Part shown: one piece after another, positions 32,165 to 44,839 of the stretch
How the letters are laid out: each line of letters opens with the position of its first letter
Position numbering within the stretch: position 1 is the stretch's first letter
Source of the DNA: Thermothielavioides terrestris NRRL 8126
Taxonomy: Eukaryota; Ascomycota; Sordariomycetes; Sordariales; Chaetomiaceae
Direction: 5' to 3'
Assembly (NCBI RefSeq): GCF_000226115.1
Contig: NC_016460.1
Location: forward strand, 3,472,001 to 3,536,000
Length of the DNA: 64,000 nucleotides
Made by a program: the position numbers and the translations under genes
Notes under the pieces: generated by a model
Told to the model about the DNA's origin: nothing
The model's input: the letters and a program-made list of their open reading frames with translations, nothing else
Database searches by the model: none

Positions 32165-34511
32165 GCGACTTGCGGAAAAAGCAATGTCACCGCACAAGTT
32201 GCGGGTGTGGGATGTGCAAGTAATCCGTAGACTCGGCCTGATCTTGGGAATCCCAAATTCTTAACACAAAACGCACCATCATATGACGGCAGCCTGCTGG
32301 CTGTGTGGTACTCAGTGGACTCAGCAGCGAATCCTGACTCTCGGTCTGGCTGAGATGCTGCGTGGCCGGTTGAGGTCCGAGCCCATTGCATGCCGCAATA
32401 TGTATACGCTATAAGTGTTTGTTTTGTTTGAATGCATTGGCCAGCTGGTTGTTTACTTGTTTACTTGCTGGACAAGAGAATGAAGGATGCGAAACAGGCC
32501 GGAGTTGTATTGTACGAGACGGTGTCGACATTCAGGTCTCAAACTCCACCTTGGTCGGCACGTGGTCGGGGGTCTGGCGCGGGTTTGGGTGAGGAGCGAG
32601 AGCAGGAGGACTCAGTGAGCCCTGTGTCATAGAACCGATGTAGGAAGAAAGATGAAGAAGATGCAGACGTTGGTGGTGAGTCGGTGCTCTGGAGGAAAGA
32701 GGACTAAGGGAAGTCCGATTGCCAAAGCGCTGCCTTCACAACCCGGGTGTCGAGGGGTGTGTTGTCGGTGTAAGTGCTGTGCTGAATCGGGAAGGAAGGG
32801 GATCAGCCGTCGGCCCAGAGAACTCAAGGCCTGGGTATGAACCCTTACGGCTTGCAGGGGCTGTGAGTGGGTCGCATGACGGGAGCTGGGTGACGACCAA
32901 TACCCCACGGATTCGGGTCGTTCTTGGAAGGAGCTCCTCGGAGCCAGAAAGGGTCCTGTTCTTTCTCCTTCCCCCTTCCTTTCTCTTTCCTTTCTTCTTC
33001 TTCTTCTTCTTCTTTTATCTTTTTTCCCTTTTCCAAAAAGCATCTCTCTCTCGGACTATTGCCTCAGCGTTTACCAGCTACGGTATTTGCCTAAGGTACC
33101 ACCATACCTTCAATGGCACTTGATTTGACCTCCAATCAACAACAGTTGTGCAAAGTTATGGCCGCTCATTGCTTTTACTTTTTTTCCCCGTCTGACCCCC
33201 CGTCTGACACGGCAATTCTCCAACCAAGAGGCTAATCACACCCGCAGGGCCGCACCGCAGATTGCGGGTCTGTCGTGGCAGCTCGTGCGCGAACAGGATT
33301 GGCCCTGTTACATCCCGCGTCTTGGCAAGATTCAGGGACCGACCTGATGGAGGTCAGCCTGGTCAGTGGCTCGGTAGTCAGCGTCAGGTCTGGACTTTCT
33401 TCGCCTGATTCACAATGACCCGCGAGTCACCCCAAGATTCTTGGACGCAGGCGGACTCGCTCGCAACCGCGCCACGGGTCGATCGCGTCCGGCGTGCTCG
33501 GAACTTGGTCACGTACTCCGTAGCCTGCGTCAACTTTGTCTCAGCCGGAAAATTGAGGAAAGTCCATCTCCGAGTTCTCTCACGGGTCGGAGGTAGGACT
33601 GGGAAGCGTGAGAGTCCGGCTACTTTCTTTTCTGCTGTCGCAGTATCTGTCAGAGGCCTGGGCGAGAGCTGTCATCGCCCGAGATGCAGCATGCAGGAAC
33701 CCCAACTGGAATTGCAGGCTACTGCAGGCCGCACGCAGTCAAGGCGTGTTTGGAGGGCATGGCGCTGCCATTCAGCCCCCCTGTTGCGGGACCCGATCCA
33801 GCGCATCACAGGCCGCAGGCTGTCGGCCCCTGTCTCAGCTAACTATCGAACGCCTCTCATGCAGCGCAGAATCACACGTCGAGTCGTCGACCGAATCGTC
33901 GATCCGCTAACTAGTTAATCTCCCGCGGGATGCCGTCGTCCACTGGAGCGATGCCATGGCTTGGCCAGCGCACTGCGAGCCCAGACGCCCGCCCACCGCC
34001 TTCTGGGGGCCCGCGTAGCGCCCATTGGAGGGCCTTGACGTCGACAACGATCGATTGGCATCCGGACTTCTGCGTTGTCCTGGCCAAGCAGCTGCGAGCC
34101 CGGCCTCGACTGTTGTCGCTGGGGTCGTCCCCGACTCTCCCGTCCCGCACCTCTTCTTTATATGCTGGCCCGTCATGTAACACGTCTTGCCCGTGCCCGC
34201 TGCGGTGCACGACGGCACACGTCTCTTGGCTCATTCGCTTGAAAGTCCCTTCCTCATCCGTTTAATGGGTTGCTTTTGCTTGCCCGGAGTGCCGATCCCG
34301 GATTCACCGTCAAGTCCGCTCTAACACTCGCACTACTCCTTCGCCGCACCAGCGCCGGCTTTCGTACCGCACATTCGCTGTCTGGGCTGCGTGTCCCAAG
34401 ATTATGCCTTGGTCGTTCGGTCGTATACGTCCGCTTTCAAACGGGTACGCCGGCTGAATCTGGGCTCGCCCGCGCCTTGTTCTCGTCCACGCTGCGACAA
34501 TTCCTCCCGCA
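31510..34511. other. 3-kb gene-poor intergenic region
   Basis: No gene I can support. Includes a CT-rich tract and a 41-nt T run (see repeat entry), and a second pyrimidine tract near 32960-33030. The final 250 bp are likely promoter and leader of the DUF4203 gene. Confidence 0.5.
32035..32163. repeat. (CT)n followed by T41 tract
   Basis: Polypyrimidine microsatellite: CT repeats from about 32043 to 32105, then a T run at 32123-32163. Confidence 0.9.
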
Positions 34512-37500
34512 ATGAGGCTCCTTCAACACCTACGATACAGAGGTGGACGGGTTTTGCTCTGTGCCTATGTCTTGTCTAGCCTCGCTGCCGCTGGAGCACT
34601 GAGTCAGGGGAAGAGACAGGAGACGAGCCCTGCTTTGAGCTCTCCCAGGCCGACGGCAACAGGCGATGGCCCGGGAACGACAGCTCTTGCGACGCCAACG
34701 ACCGTGCTCGATACCGCTCTTATAACCAGCCAATCCAGCTCTCGCTATGCCTCGAGCACTTCCTCGTTCCCGAGCCCGACCGGCGAGGCGTTGTTCAACG
34801 GTCTGTGTTCCTTTGAAGCAAGACTGCTGCTGCGCCGGCATCGCGATTGACGAGTGGTAGCTACTACACTGCCAGAGGGGCAGCTCCCCCTCGAGCCCCA
34901 GATCACCCCTGGCTGGGCGGTCGCTGGCACCATCCTCCTCGGTACAGGCATCGTCCATGCGCTATGTGGCATCAGGGCGAAGCGAGTACACACCTTTTTC
35001 AGCACCGCCTTCCTCGCCAGCCTCGGGACGACAGTGCTGATCCTGTATCTCATGACCCCGCCCGTGAGCTCTGCCGTCCAGGGAGCTTTCGTGGTCGCCG
35101 CAGTTTGTACCGGGGCGGCGCTCGGCGGCCTGGCGGTTCTCTTCATAGACCTCGCCGAGTGTCTGGGCTGCCTTCTCGGCGGCTTCAGTTTCAGCATGTG
35201 GCTGCTGACCCTGCGCCCAGGCGCTCTCGTCCCTAGCGCCAGCGGCAAGGTGGTCTTCATTGCCGCATTTAGCCTGGCAGGCTTCTGCCTGTACTTCAGC
35301 CGCTGGACGCGCACGTACGGACTCATGGCCTGCACCTCCTTCTCAGGCGCAACAGCGACCGTTCTGGGCATCGACTGCTTCGGCCGCGCTGGGCTCAAAG
35401 AATTCTGGGCCTACATCTGGGCGCTGAACGACAAGTTGTTCCCCGAGGGTGCAGTCACATACCCACTGACGCGCGGCATCCGCGTCGAGCTTGCAGTCAC
35501 CGTGCTGCTCTTCATCGTCGGCATCGTCTCGCAGCTCAAGCTGTGGCGGCTGATCAGGGATCGCCGCAACAAGAGCGGTGAAGACTCGAGCGATGAGGAG
35601 AGGGCCTTGCCGGACGAGGAGGAAAATATCGGGCGCCAGGTGGAGGAAGTGACCAGCCGCGAGCGTCGCGAGTGGGAACGCGTGTATGGGGACGGCGGGA
35701 GTGCCCCAGACGTGTCACACACCGAGGTTGACGACTCGGACAGCGTGCAGCACGAGGACCACAGCAAGCGGACTTCGGCCACCTCGTCGACTGAGATACA
35801 GTCTCCGGCTGACCTGCCGCCAGACGGGGAAGTGCCTGCCGAGCCTTCCGAGAAGAAGCCTGCGGAACAGGCAATCATGGCGAACGATGCGGACGACGGC
35901 AGGGTGATGGTCAGAGTTGTTCACGATGATGTGCCTGAGAAAGACGCGGCGGATAGGACTGCTGAACGAGAACAGGGTGGGGACGGCCCCGTTGAACCCT
36001 CGGTCGATTCAACTGCAAGGCGCAGTCCACATAACGTGCCTGGACCACAAGTCATCCCCCTCCCGTTCAAGATCCCCGTTTCTGGAGATGAGCGAGGTCG
36101 AGGCCGATCCTCCGTGGCTGGATCCGTCGACCTTGGGGATGGATCCTCTGTGGCCGCCGTTGCGGATGAGGAGGAGGGTGCTGAGGAACGCGCGCCGAGC
36201 GTCCAGGCTCAGGAGCCCGATCTTGAAGCCGAAAATCCAGCCAGGGCTGTGAGGGGCCAAGAAAGCTTCCGAAACGGCCTGGTTCAACAGTCTGCAGGAA
36301 ACGGGCTAGAAGAGGACCAGGCCGGTGACAGGCGTGCATCGCCGATTCAACCAGCCAAGGTTTTGAGGGTCGACAGCGACTCCATCGTGGCCACCCTTGA
36401 CGATGAGAGTGATCACGGGGACGCCGACACCGCCGTGCTCGACTCGTCTCCGCGGCTTCCTGAAGGCGAAGTACGAGGGGTTCTGGTCGAAGAAGTTCAG
36501 GAGGAGGCATGCATCGCAGGAGAGCAGCGGGCCTCGGCACCAGATGTCGGTGCGGTTGAGGGAGCAGGTACTACTGCGGAGCCTGCGGAACTAGGACAGC
36601 AAAACCAGGCGGCAATGGACGGGTCACGGCCATCCAGTCCCGAACCGGGACGTGCTATTGAAACTGAGAGCTCCAGGCAGGAGGACAAGAACGAGGCGGA
36701 TGCCGACGGCCGTAATGTACCCCTGCACAAGAAAGGAGACGGCTCTTCCAAAGACACAGCATCGGCTGAATCGCTCCGCACCGTGGTCGCCCGTCTTACC
36801 AGACAGAATCTCCCACCAGCGCTGCCAGAGGTTGCGCTGATGTACCGGACCAACGAGTGGGCAAAGCACCTCAGCATCGCCGAGGTCCCAGAACTGGACA
36901 CTCTACAGTCCCCGGAGCCGATCCCAGACACTGCGGTTGAAGACCCGGCGCATCTGGATGTCGTTGGGCTGCAGCAAACAGCAGAGAACGGTGCTCCTGC
37001 CCCGGCCGCCCCAAGAGCATCGAGCGCCATGTCCAGCTACGCGCACAACGCGGCTTCAAGGAGCACTTTGAGGACGTCGCTGTCTGGCTCCGAGATAGGG
37101 CTAGACACGCAGTCCGGGCAGAAGCCGGGTACCTTCCGCTCACCTTCCACGATACTAAAACGTCGTAGCCCAGTGGTTTTGGCTGAGCCCATTGCTGAGG
37201 AAGACTCCGCCTTGCCCGAGACTAATGACACACACGCAGGGCAGCCAACGGGCACCGCCCACCATCGCCACTCGGCATCCATCTCGACTCCTAACCTAGT
37301 GTCCGATGGCCCCGTACCGGGCGCAAACGCCTCCTCGAGGTTGCCGACCCTAATCGGCATGCGCGAGATGCTCCTCCGGTCGCGGGCCTCCGGCAGCTTC
37401 AGCGCCTTTAACAACGACGCCGTCAACATGCCCACCGACCCGTCTATCACCCGCCGCCCGCCTTCAGACGCTGGCAGCGTTCGCAACTACCCCATGCCCT

Positions 37501-38165
37501 CCGCCGACGCCCACCTCGACGATGTCCCTCTGTCCCAGCGCCGCGCCATGATGCGGCAAAGTAGCCTGTCTCTCGCCGGCGGGCCGCCTCCGGCCCCTGC
37601 CCTCCCGGTCCCCACCGCCGACTCCATAGCCTTCGACTCCCACCAGCCCGCCCGCCACAGGAACGTGCCGACCGAAGCCGTCCGCCAAGCCAAGCTCGCC
37701 AACTTCCGCAACAGCGTCGCCGCCGACCTCCGCACCACGCCCCTCGTCCCAAACCCCTCCACCGCCAAACGCCTCTCGTCCAGAATGCTCGGCCTCATGA
37801 CTCCGGCAGCACGAGCATCCGCCTCCGCTTCCATGCCAAGCCTGCACACTACCACACCCGCAGCAACAACGCCGACGCCCGCCCGCGCATTCGCCACCCC
37901 CACGCCAGGCATCGCTCCAGCAGCGGCAACGGCAGCAGCGGGGGCGGCGGAGCGCGCCAACAGCAGGGGCGACGCGCTGCGCTCCATCGAGCTGCAGCGG
38001 AGCATCCTGCTGGGGCAGAAGGAGGCCGAGGCGGCGCGACGCCGCGCCGCGCTGGCCGAGCGCGAGCGCTTCCAGCGCGAGTTCGAGGAGCGCATGCGCA
38101 GCGGCGCGCTCATGGGCGCGCACCGCGACGCCATGAGGCGGTTGCAGGGAGCCGTGAAGGGGTGA
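34512..38165 (+). CDS. large seven-TM protein with DUF4203 (TM7S3/TM198-like) domain
   Basis: Exons 34512-34800 and 34861-38165 (1197 aa). The 60-nt intron ends at GGTAG and the splice yields FNATTLPEGQLPLEPQITPGW, typical of fungal members. A signal peptide (residues 1-30, core VLLCAYVLSSLAAAGAL) is followed by a Ser/Thr-rich lumenal stretch. Then come seven hydrophobic helices at about 120-325 (for example GWAVAGTILLGTGIVHALCG, GTTVLILYLMTPP, LTRGIRVELAVTVLLFIVGI). The remaining 870 residues are an acidic, Ser/Pro/Glu-rich cytosolic tail, with a predicted charged helix at the end (QKEAEAARRRAALAERERF). Function of the family in fungi is unknown. The tail is much longer than the domain itself. 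Confidence 0.85.
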
Positions 38166-39513
38166 GTTTTGCTCTGGAATGGCCTCCTTAAGGGAGGCTG
38201 CATGGTGTGGCCAGATAAGGAAGTGGAGCGGGTGGGTTGGAGAGGAGGGAGAAGGGGAATGTGGGGATGCTGTCTTGCCTGCCTAGGTAGTGGTAAGTCC
38301 TGATAAAATTCCAGTAGTAGTAGTACTATAGTATTAACGGACTTGGACCAGGCCAGCTGTGGACAGGGCACCGAGGGAGAAGGGAAGTAGTCTCAGGAGG
38401 AGAAAAGCAAGGCGGATTGGGATGCCGTGAATGGATGGTTAAGTCCGGTGGGTGAGTGGGCAAAGGGGGCAACTGGAGAGCGGAAAGGGGGAAGATGGAT
38501 GAGCAAAAAGTTTCCTGGATGGATTTTCTTCTTCGTATACATTATTACTGCCCAGCGAGTACCTACCGCCGTAATAATAATGAGGGGACCTAGATCGGGC
38601 GCGGGGGATGCGAGAGTAAAATATAACTTCCTCTGAAGTATATACATACTAGTTCATTCCGATTACCTGCCCATCCACAGCAGATGATACGCATAGAATA
38701 GTATAGTGGATTTTCCAAGCACGATCTGAGTGTCTGCTAACGCCCATGACTCCAAGGGAGTCTGGAGATGATCGATTGAGCCCATTCGCAGGAAACGGGT
38801 TTGGACAGGACGTTACCAACCAGAACCAACCTCTTGTTTTGTTGTCCCAGCGCCTGGAGCGAGCAGCTGCTTTGCTACAGCACCTTAACACTCGCTCAAA
38901 CACTCGCTCTTGTAGAGCTTGTGTCTGTTTCAAGTCCTTGCTTGATATATGGGTATAGGGCTATCCTGAGCCCATTGCGGATGGTCTGATCCAGCCACTT
39001 CACAGCCCTGATCCTCTGCCCTTCTCCAAGCTTTGTGTGCCTGAATGATCCAGAAGCCGTCAGCTTATCAGCCAGCGCCCATATGGCTTCGCTTCGCCAC
39101 AACCACGCTGCGCTGAGCGAGCATTGGGGGCGGACAACACTAATGCAATGACAGACTCTGACCCTCGTTATGCGCAGCGGTAGTTAGTTATTATTTTATA
39201 CAGACACCAGACAGACATACAAGAACCGAACAAGTCTGAACAGCCCCAACTAAGCGACACAACCGACCCCCCAGCCGTTGCAAAACGGTTCCCATCCCAT
39301 TTCTTGCCAGCTGCCTGCGTCCTGGCTGCCATCCGTATCGAAACAAGTGCAGGGATATCATCCGGAATCAAGCAAGCTAAGAAAAGAGAGAATAAGAACA
39401 AGGATGATGAATGCCGGGCGGATGACGGGGGAAACTAGACACTCGAGAACGCCAATGCAATGCATATATATGCTCCGTGATAGATAAATGGGGAGAGGGA
39501 AAGAAAAAAGCGG

Positions 39514-39591
<78 letters not shown>

Positions 39592-39799
39592 AAGGCATCG
39601 CGACGCTATGCCCGCCCAGCGCAAGACCGTTCCACACGGAAAAGGAAATATAGTCAAAGGCGTCCGTCCTCCGAGGTTGGGACAGAAAACAAAACACACC
39701 GCCTCCCGCCAGACAGACACCCGGCCGAGCCCGACAACAACCGTCATGGCATGGTATAGCATCCACCAACTCAACCGACCATCATGATGAAAAACAGCA
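38166..39799. other. convergent intergenic region
   Basis: Lies between the 3' ends of the DUF4203 and NIPA genes. No gene recognised; contains a 77-nt A run. Confidence 0.6.
39514..39590. repeat. A77 homopolymer
   Basis: Uninterrupted A run on the plus strand, 210 bp beyond the NIPA stop codon and in the sense opposite to that gene's transcript. Confidence 0.9.
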
Positions 39800-42415
39800 T
39801 CACCGCCTCTCCAAACCCCCCTTGTCACCACTTTCCGGCCGGTCGTCTCCCATCTTCCCTCCCTCCAACTCCGACGCCCGCCCGTCATGCGCCCGCTCCC
39901 CCCAGGCCGCATCACTCTGCCGCCTGCCGGCGCCAGCACCGTTATTACCACTCCCGTCGCCGTCCCGTCTCGTGGCCGTCGCCTTCCTTGCGCTCGACCC
40001 GCCGCCGCCGCTCTTATCTCCCCAACCACCACCACCACCACCACCAAATAACCCCGCCAGCCCCAGCGTCAGGCTCAGGCTTCTTGCCCTGCTCCTCAAC
40101 CCGCCGCCACCACCACCACCACCACCACTACCACCGCCATGGTGATGAGAATTATGATTATGATTATCAGCACCCTCCCCCAGCGCGGCTGCCGGCAGCA
40201 ACAGCGCACCATGCTGTTCGCGCCTCTCCACGGCACTCACACTGCCTCCACCAGCACCACCACCAGCAGCACGTTCCCCGCCATCCGCCTGCGCATCGCC
40301 CGCCTCGTCCGCCGAGGAAAGCGGCATGAACAAGCTACTCCGCAGGCCGGGCCGCGCGCGCCTCGCTACTCCACCACCACCACCACCGGGCCCCAGGCCG
40401 AGCTGCTGTGCAATGGTGCTGCCGCCGGGCGTGGGACTTCCGCCGGAGCTGTGAGCGGCACCGGCGCCGGCGCCGGCGCCGTCGACGTGGGCGAGCAGCT
40501 TGTCGCCGACGACGGCGCTGAGGGTGGACGAGAAGGGCGAGGGCGAGTAGACGTGCGAGGGCGGGGGCGGGAGGCGGGCGGTGCTGAGGGAGGGGGCGCG
40601 CGGGGTGGCGGGGCGGTTGTCGGAGAGGGAGATCCGGGGCGGCGGCGTGGTGGTGGGCAGCGTCTGCCTTGCGGTCTGGGGCGGCGTTTTCGGGGGTGGT
40701 GGGAGGCCGGTGTCGGATTGGGCGGAGGATGGCACGGTGGGGACGGCCGTGTCGGAGATGGTGCGGAGGCGGAGGTGGGGCCGGAGGGACGGCGTGGGCG
40801 CGTCCTGGTCGTTCCAGGGGTTTTCGAGGAGGGAGGAGCCCTCGTTATTGTCGTCCCCTTCGGCCTGGACGATAAGCAGCGGTGTCTCGGCTGCTGTCTT
40901 TGGCGGAACGCGCGAGGTGGGGAACCCGTCTCCGGACACAGTTGCCAGCGGTCTGTTGAGTGCGTCTCCGAAACTGACACGCGAGGCTTGGGATGAGCCT
41001 CTCGACCGGCGCGGCTGACGGGGCGTTGCGGGTGACGAGGCGGGGTCCTGCTCTGCAAGACCGATGGTCTCCTCGACGCCGTCGGCATCCGACAGCGTAA
41101 CCTCGTCGTCGTCGTCCTGCCGCGGCCGGCCACTGGTGATGAGGAAGACGCCAAAGAAGGTAAACAGACAGCCGCCGACAAACTTGACGGCCTGCTCGGC
41201 GGTAGTGCGCTCGAAGTCGCGGTAGAGGACCGCGCTGCCGATAATTACAGACAGCGTAAAGAGGACGAACTGGATGGGGATGACCTGGGTAGAGTCGAAG
41301 CGCTGCAGCGCCTTGTTGACGTAGCGGACCTGCAGGATGGCCGTCGAGAGCAGGATGAACACCAGGGCATAGGTGACGGGAGTGGCGAAGGCGCCGAACA
41401 GCGTCGACGAGAGCATCGAGGAGACGCCCTTGGTCGAAAGGACCGTGTAAGCACCTAAGGCGAGCGTTAGCCGACAGACTTCTTCCGTCACGGGCTCTCA
41501 AGAGCGAGCCAACATACCGAACAAGCCGACCAGGCCGAGGTCGATCAGGATGGTCCGGTTCCCATACCGCGGGCTGAGCCACATGAGGAGCACAATCAGC
41601 GCGCAGGTGACGCCCACGTAGATCTCGAACTCCATGGTGGTGATGGCGCCCCAGACCTCGTGGGGCCCCAGCTTGGTCTCCTCCGTGTTCGCGCTCAGCA
41701 CGACGGTCACGGCGCCGGTAATGGCGATGATGACGCCCCAGAAGTCCCGCTGGCGGAACACCTCCTTGAAGACGATGGGGGCGATGACGCAGTTGGCGAT
41801 CAGCGCAACCACGCCGAGCGGGCTAACGATGGAGGCCGGGGCGAAGCCGTAGGCCAGGAAGTTGCCCATCTCACCGATGGTAATCAGCACCTGGCCCAGC
41901 CACCAGTAGGGGTCCTTCAGGTAGGTCGAGGTGGCCTTGGCCTTGGTCCCAGGGTCGTCGCTAGTGTCGTCGTCGCTGGGGTAGTCTGACAGCAGGGACT
42001 GGGCTAGAGGTTCCGTTTCGGACGAGTCGCGGATGTCCTCGTCGCTGTATCGGCCAGTAATGCTGCCGTTCGGCGGCCCATTCAAACTCCCGATGGAATC
42101 CCGGTTCGACGCGGTCGCGGCGCCGTACCTCCCCGCTCCATGGCCCTGCGCCGACGCGGCATTCTTCATAGCCTGCCTCACCCGCTCGCGTATCTGCATC
42201 CTCTTCCGGTGCAGCCGGAGGTGGGCGTAGCGCTGGACATTGAGGGCCAGCGCGATCAGCGTGTTGCCGCAGATGGCCGTGACGATGCCGATCAAGCTCG
42301 ACCAGTTCTGGAGCTCGTCTTCCGGGTTGCCGTCGTCGTCGCCGCCGAACAGCCACACGGGCCAGGCGTGCTGCGCCAGCACGGGCGAAGGCGCCGGCGC
42401 CGGCAAGCGCATCAT
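39800..42415 (-). CDS. NIPA-type magnesium transporter (DUF803)
   Basis: Membrane Mg2+ transporter family of the EamA/DMT fold. Exons 41518-42415 and 39800-41454 (minus strand), joined as GLVGLFGAYTVLSTKG; 850 aa. Helices: one near residue 40-60 (SLIGIVTAICGNTLIAL), then a cluster from about 185 including GEMGNFLAYGFAPASIVSPL and VVALIANCVIAPIVFKEVF, which are hallmark NIPA segments, and further helices in the second exon (for example FGAFATPVTYALVFILLS and GGCLFTFFGVFLITSG). About 100 hydrophilic residues sit between helices 1 and 2. The C-terminal 390 residues are disordered, Gly/His/Pro-rich with Gly runs and a DNHNHNSHHH segment. Fungal NIPA proteins do carry long tails; this one is extreme. 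Confidence 0.9.
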
Positions 42416-43456
42416 GTTTCGCGCAGCTGCTCACTGGATCGATTCCGACTCGTTCTGGATTCACGGCACGGTCGTGGTGCTCGCCGCCCGACTAGCACAG
42501 GCGCACCGGTGTCGGGGATCGGCCTTGGGGGTCATCGGCGGCGGGGCGCGCAAGCGGATGGGTGGCTGCCTTGAGGCAGGAGCAAACGTTTCTTCCCTGA
42601 GTTTTCGCTGGGGACGGATCCGACGGCTCGCGATTTCGGCTCAGGCGGGTACTGGCATTGCTTCGCTGCGGCCAGTGCACAGCGGCAAGGCGATTAGAAC
42701 AAGCAAGGAAGAAGAGGAAAAAAGAAAGATTATGAATCTCGGGCCAAGGGTGAAGGATGTCGTCTCGCGACACCCGCCGTGTCGGTTGGTTTTGTGCCGT
42801 CGATGGCGCGGGTTACGGAGACTGCGAAACTTACGGCATGCCCCGGTCGCTGCGGCCTTGGTGTGTTGTTACATAAGCAACTGTAACGACAGGGGTATGG
42901 CTAGCGGCGAAGCAACCAATTGACGTTCCACTTGCAGACTGTCGTGCGGAAGTTTTTGGTGGTAGTAGTGTTCTCCTTGTATCTCGACTGTACTCGACGC
43001 AGATTGGGTCTTTCGGATCCGGAGCACGTCCATAAAATCGCTTTGTGGTACTGTGCTGCCAACAAGGAAGGCGTGCTCAAGACACTGGTTTCCTGGAGTT
43101 CAAAGTGCCATCCAATCAGAGCCTGTTAAGGTGAGTGGAGGTCAGAGCCCAGCTCCATATTTACCTGTAGGTACCGACTGTATTTCGCAAGCTCGACACT
43201 TTTTGGGCACAAACCTTGACGCAATTTCATCCCAAGTGCGAAAGTGAGAGATGTCCAGTGCATTCCCCGACGAGGATGAAGGTACGGACTATACAGAGAT
43301 AAATCAAGGAGCTTATATTACCTCAATGGAGCTACAGGAGGAAACCGACACCGGTGAGGGGGTCTCGTGACCGCACCGCAGGTAAGAACAGCATGAGTGA
43401 AAGCCAAGCAGACGTATTTTGCTACCTTTTCAGTCTCATACTTCACACCCGGCTTG
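42416..43456. other. intergenic, no gene seen
   Basis: NIPA promoter and F-box gene 3' flank, both minus strand. No feature recognised. Confidence 0.55.
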
Positions 43457-44512
43457 TCACCTCCATCTCGCACCGCACGGCGCCGTGGACATCCGGCCGA
43501 GCCCCACCCACCGCGGCTCCTCAACGGGAGCTGTGCCCTCCCGACTCGAGACCCACAGCTTCGCGGCCGGCCCGCACTCCGCAAAGTACTTCACAAAGCC
43601 GCTCCTCGAGTAAAAGCGGTCGCGGCGCTCCAGGTGGTCGTCGGAGTAGTCCGACTCGAAGGCCAGCTGGCACCCCTTGCAGGAGACGCCGGCCTCGGCC
43701 GCGCCCGTCACGCGGTCGACCCAGGGCAGGCTCGTCGCCGCCTGGAAGCGCAGCGTCAGCGAGTCGGGCCAGCGGCTGGCGGCGGCCTGGGCCTCGCCGG
43801 CGCCCACGCCCTTCTCGCGCAGCGACCCGAGCGCGTGCCGCACCGTCACGACCGACCGCCGGCTGGCCGGCAGCGTGCGCAGCACCGGCAGCTGGCCCTC
43901 GAGCTCGCCGGCCGGCACGCCCACCGCGTCGGCCAGCCGCGTCAGGTAGCCGACCCGCATCGTGGGCGCCGACGCGACGCACGCGAGGCAGCAGCGCGTA
44001 GCGGTCGGCATGAAGAAGAAGCCGCCGAACGAGCCGCACAGGGAGCAGTTCTGGGTCGTGAGCGCTGCGTAGAGCGCCGAGACGCCGATGTGGGCCGCGA
44101 GACCGGAACGCAAAAGCACGCAGAGACACTCGAGCGCGTGGGCGCGCAGCTGGCGGAACTCCCGGATGGACGCCAGGACCTCGCGCGCGGTGCAGCTGAC
44201 GTGGCTGAACCGGAACGCCGTGGAGACGTCGAGGGAGAGGCAGATCAGCGACACGATCTCGAAGGGGAGACATCTGAGCCGGCCGACGTCTGGGACCTGG
44301 GCCTGCTGCGCCTGCGCCTGAGCCCGGCCAAAGGTCTGGAAGACGGACGAACGCACGGCATCGTGCTGGCTGGGATACACCGAGACGACGGGCAGCTCGA
44401 AGTCGGCGCGGCTGTAAGTTGCGACGGCGAGTATGGCGTCGGCATCCGGGCTTGGCGCCGGCTCGGGATCCGCCAAGGCCGGGGGGTGCTCTGCGCTCGG
44501 TAAGGCCGCCAT
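43457..44512 (-). CDS. F-box protein with cysteine-rich (zinc-like) segment
   Basis: Probable substrate adaptor of an SCF ubiquitin ligase. Single exon, 351 aa, ATG at 44510-44512. The F-box motif is near residues 78-115 (RLRCLPFEIVSLICLSLDVS, then AFRFSHVSCTAREVL). A cysteine array follows: NCSLCG, then RCCLACVAS 17 residues later, and later SCKGCQLAFES, spaced like a zinc-binding site. The C-terminus carries YSRSGFVKYFAECGPA. The pattern resembles many fungal F-box proteins, but the substrate is unknown. Confidence 0.78.
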   Translation of the reverse strand: MAALPSAEHPPALADPEPAPSPDADAILAVATYSRADFELPVVSVYPSQHDAVRSSVFQTFGRAQAQAQQAQVPDVGRLRCLPFEIVSLICLSLDVSTAFRFSHVSCTAREVLASIREFRQLRAHALECLCVLLRSGLAAHIGVSALYAALTTQNCSLCGSFGGFFFMPTATRCCLACVASAPTMRVGYLTRLADAVGVPAGELEGQLPVLRTLPASRRSVVTVRHALGSLREKGVGAGEAQAAASRWPDSLTLRFQAATSLPWVDRVTGAAEAGVSCKGCQLAFESDYSDDHLERRDRFYSRSGFVKYFAECGPAAKLWVSSREGTAPVEEPRWVGLGRMSTAPCGARWR

Positions 44513-44839
44513 GGCGCCGGTTCATTCGCTCACTTGGAAAACATCATAAAATCGAAACTGCAGAGAGAAATCAATTGCACCGGAGGAATGACTCAGATAA
44601 ATACAGAAACCATGAGTGCAGGGAGTCTGCCTGTGTAGAGGCCTGGCCGTCTTGTGACCACTTGTATGCGCCTAAATGATGAGCTCCACGACTTGTATGC
44701 TTCTAACCGGCAGTACTAAGATTCGATTGGCGAATAACTGCCGCTGTTTAGAAACTGCCCGGATAGAGGCATCGGCTTGTAAGAGAAATGGATAAAAGCA
44801 TGGCAGTGCCCCACTGCGGGGCGGCAGCCGGCATTCTGT

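Noticed and set aside
33415..33918. 167-aa plus-strand open frame
   Set aside because: No recognisable motif, Arg-rich composition typical of random frames in GC-rich DNA, and no convincing splice partners.
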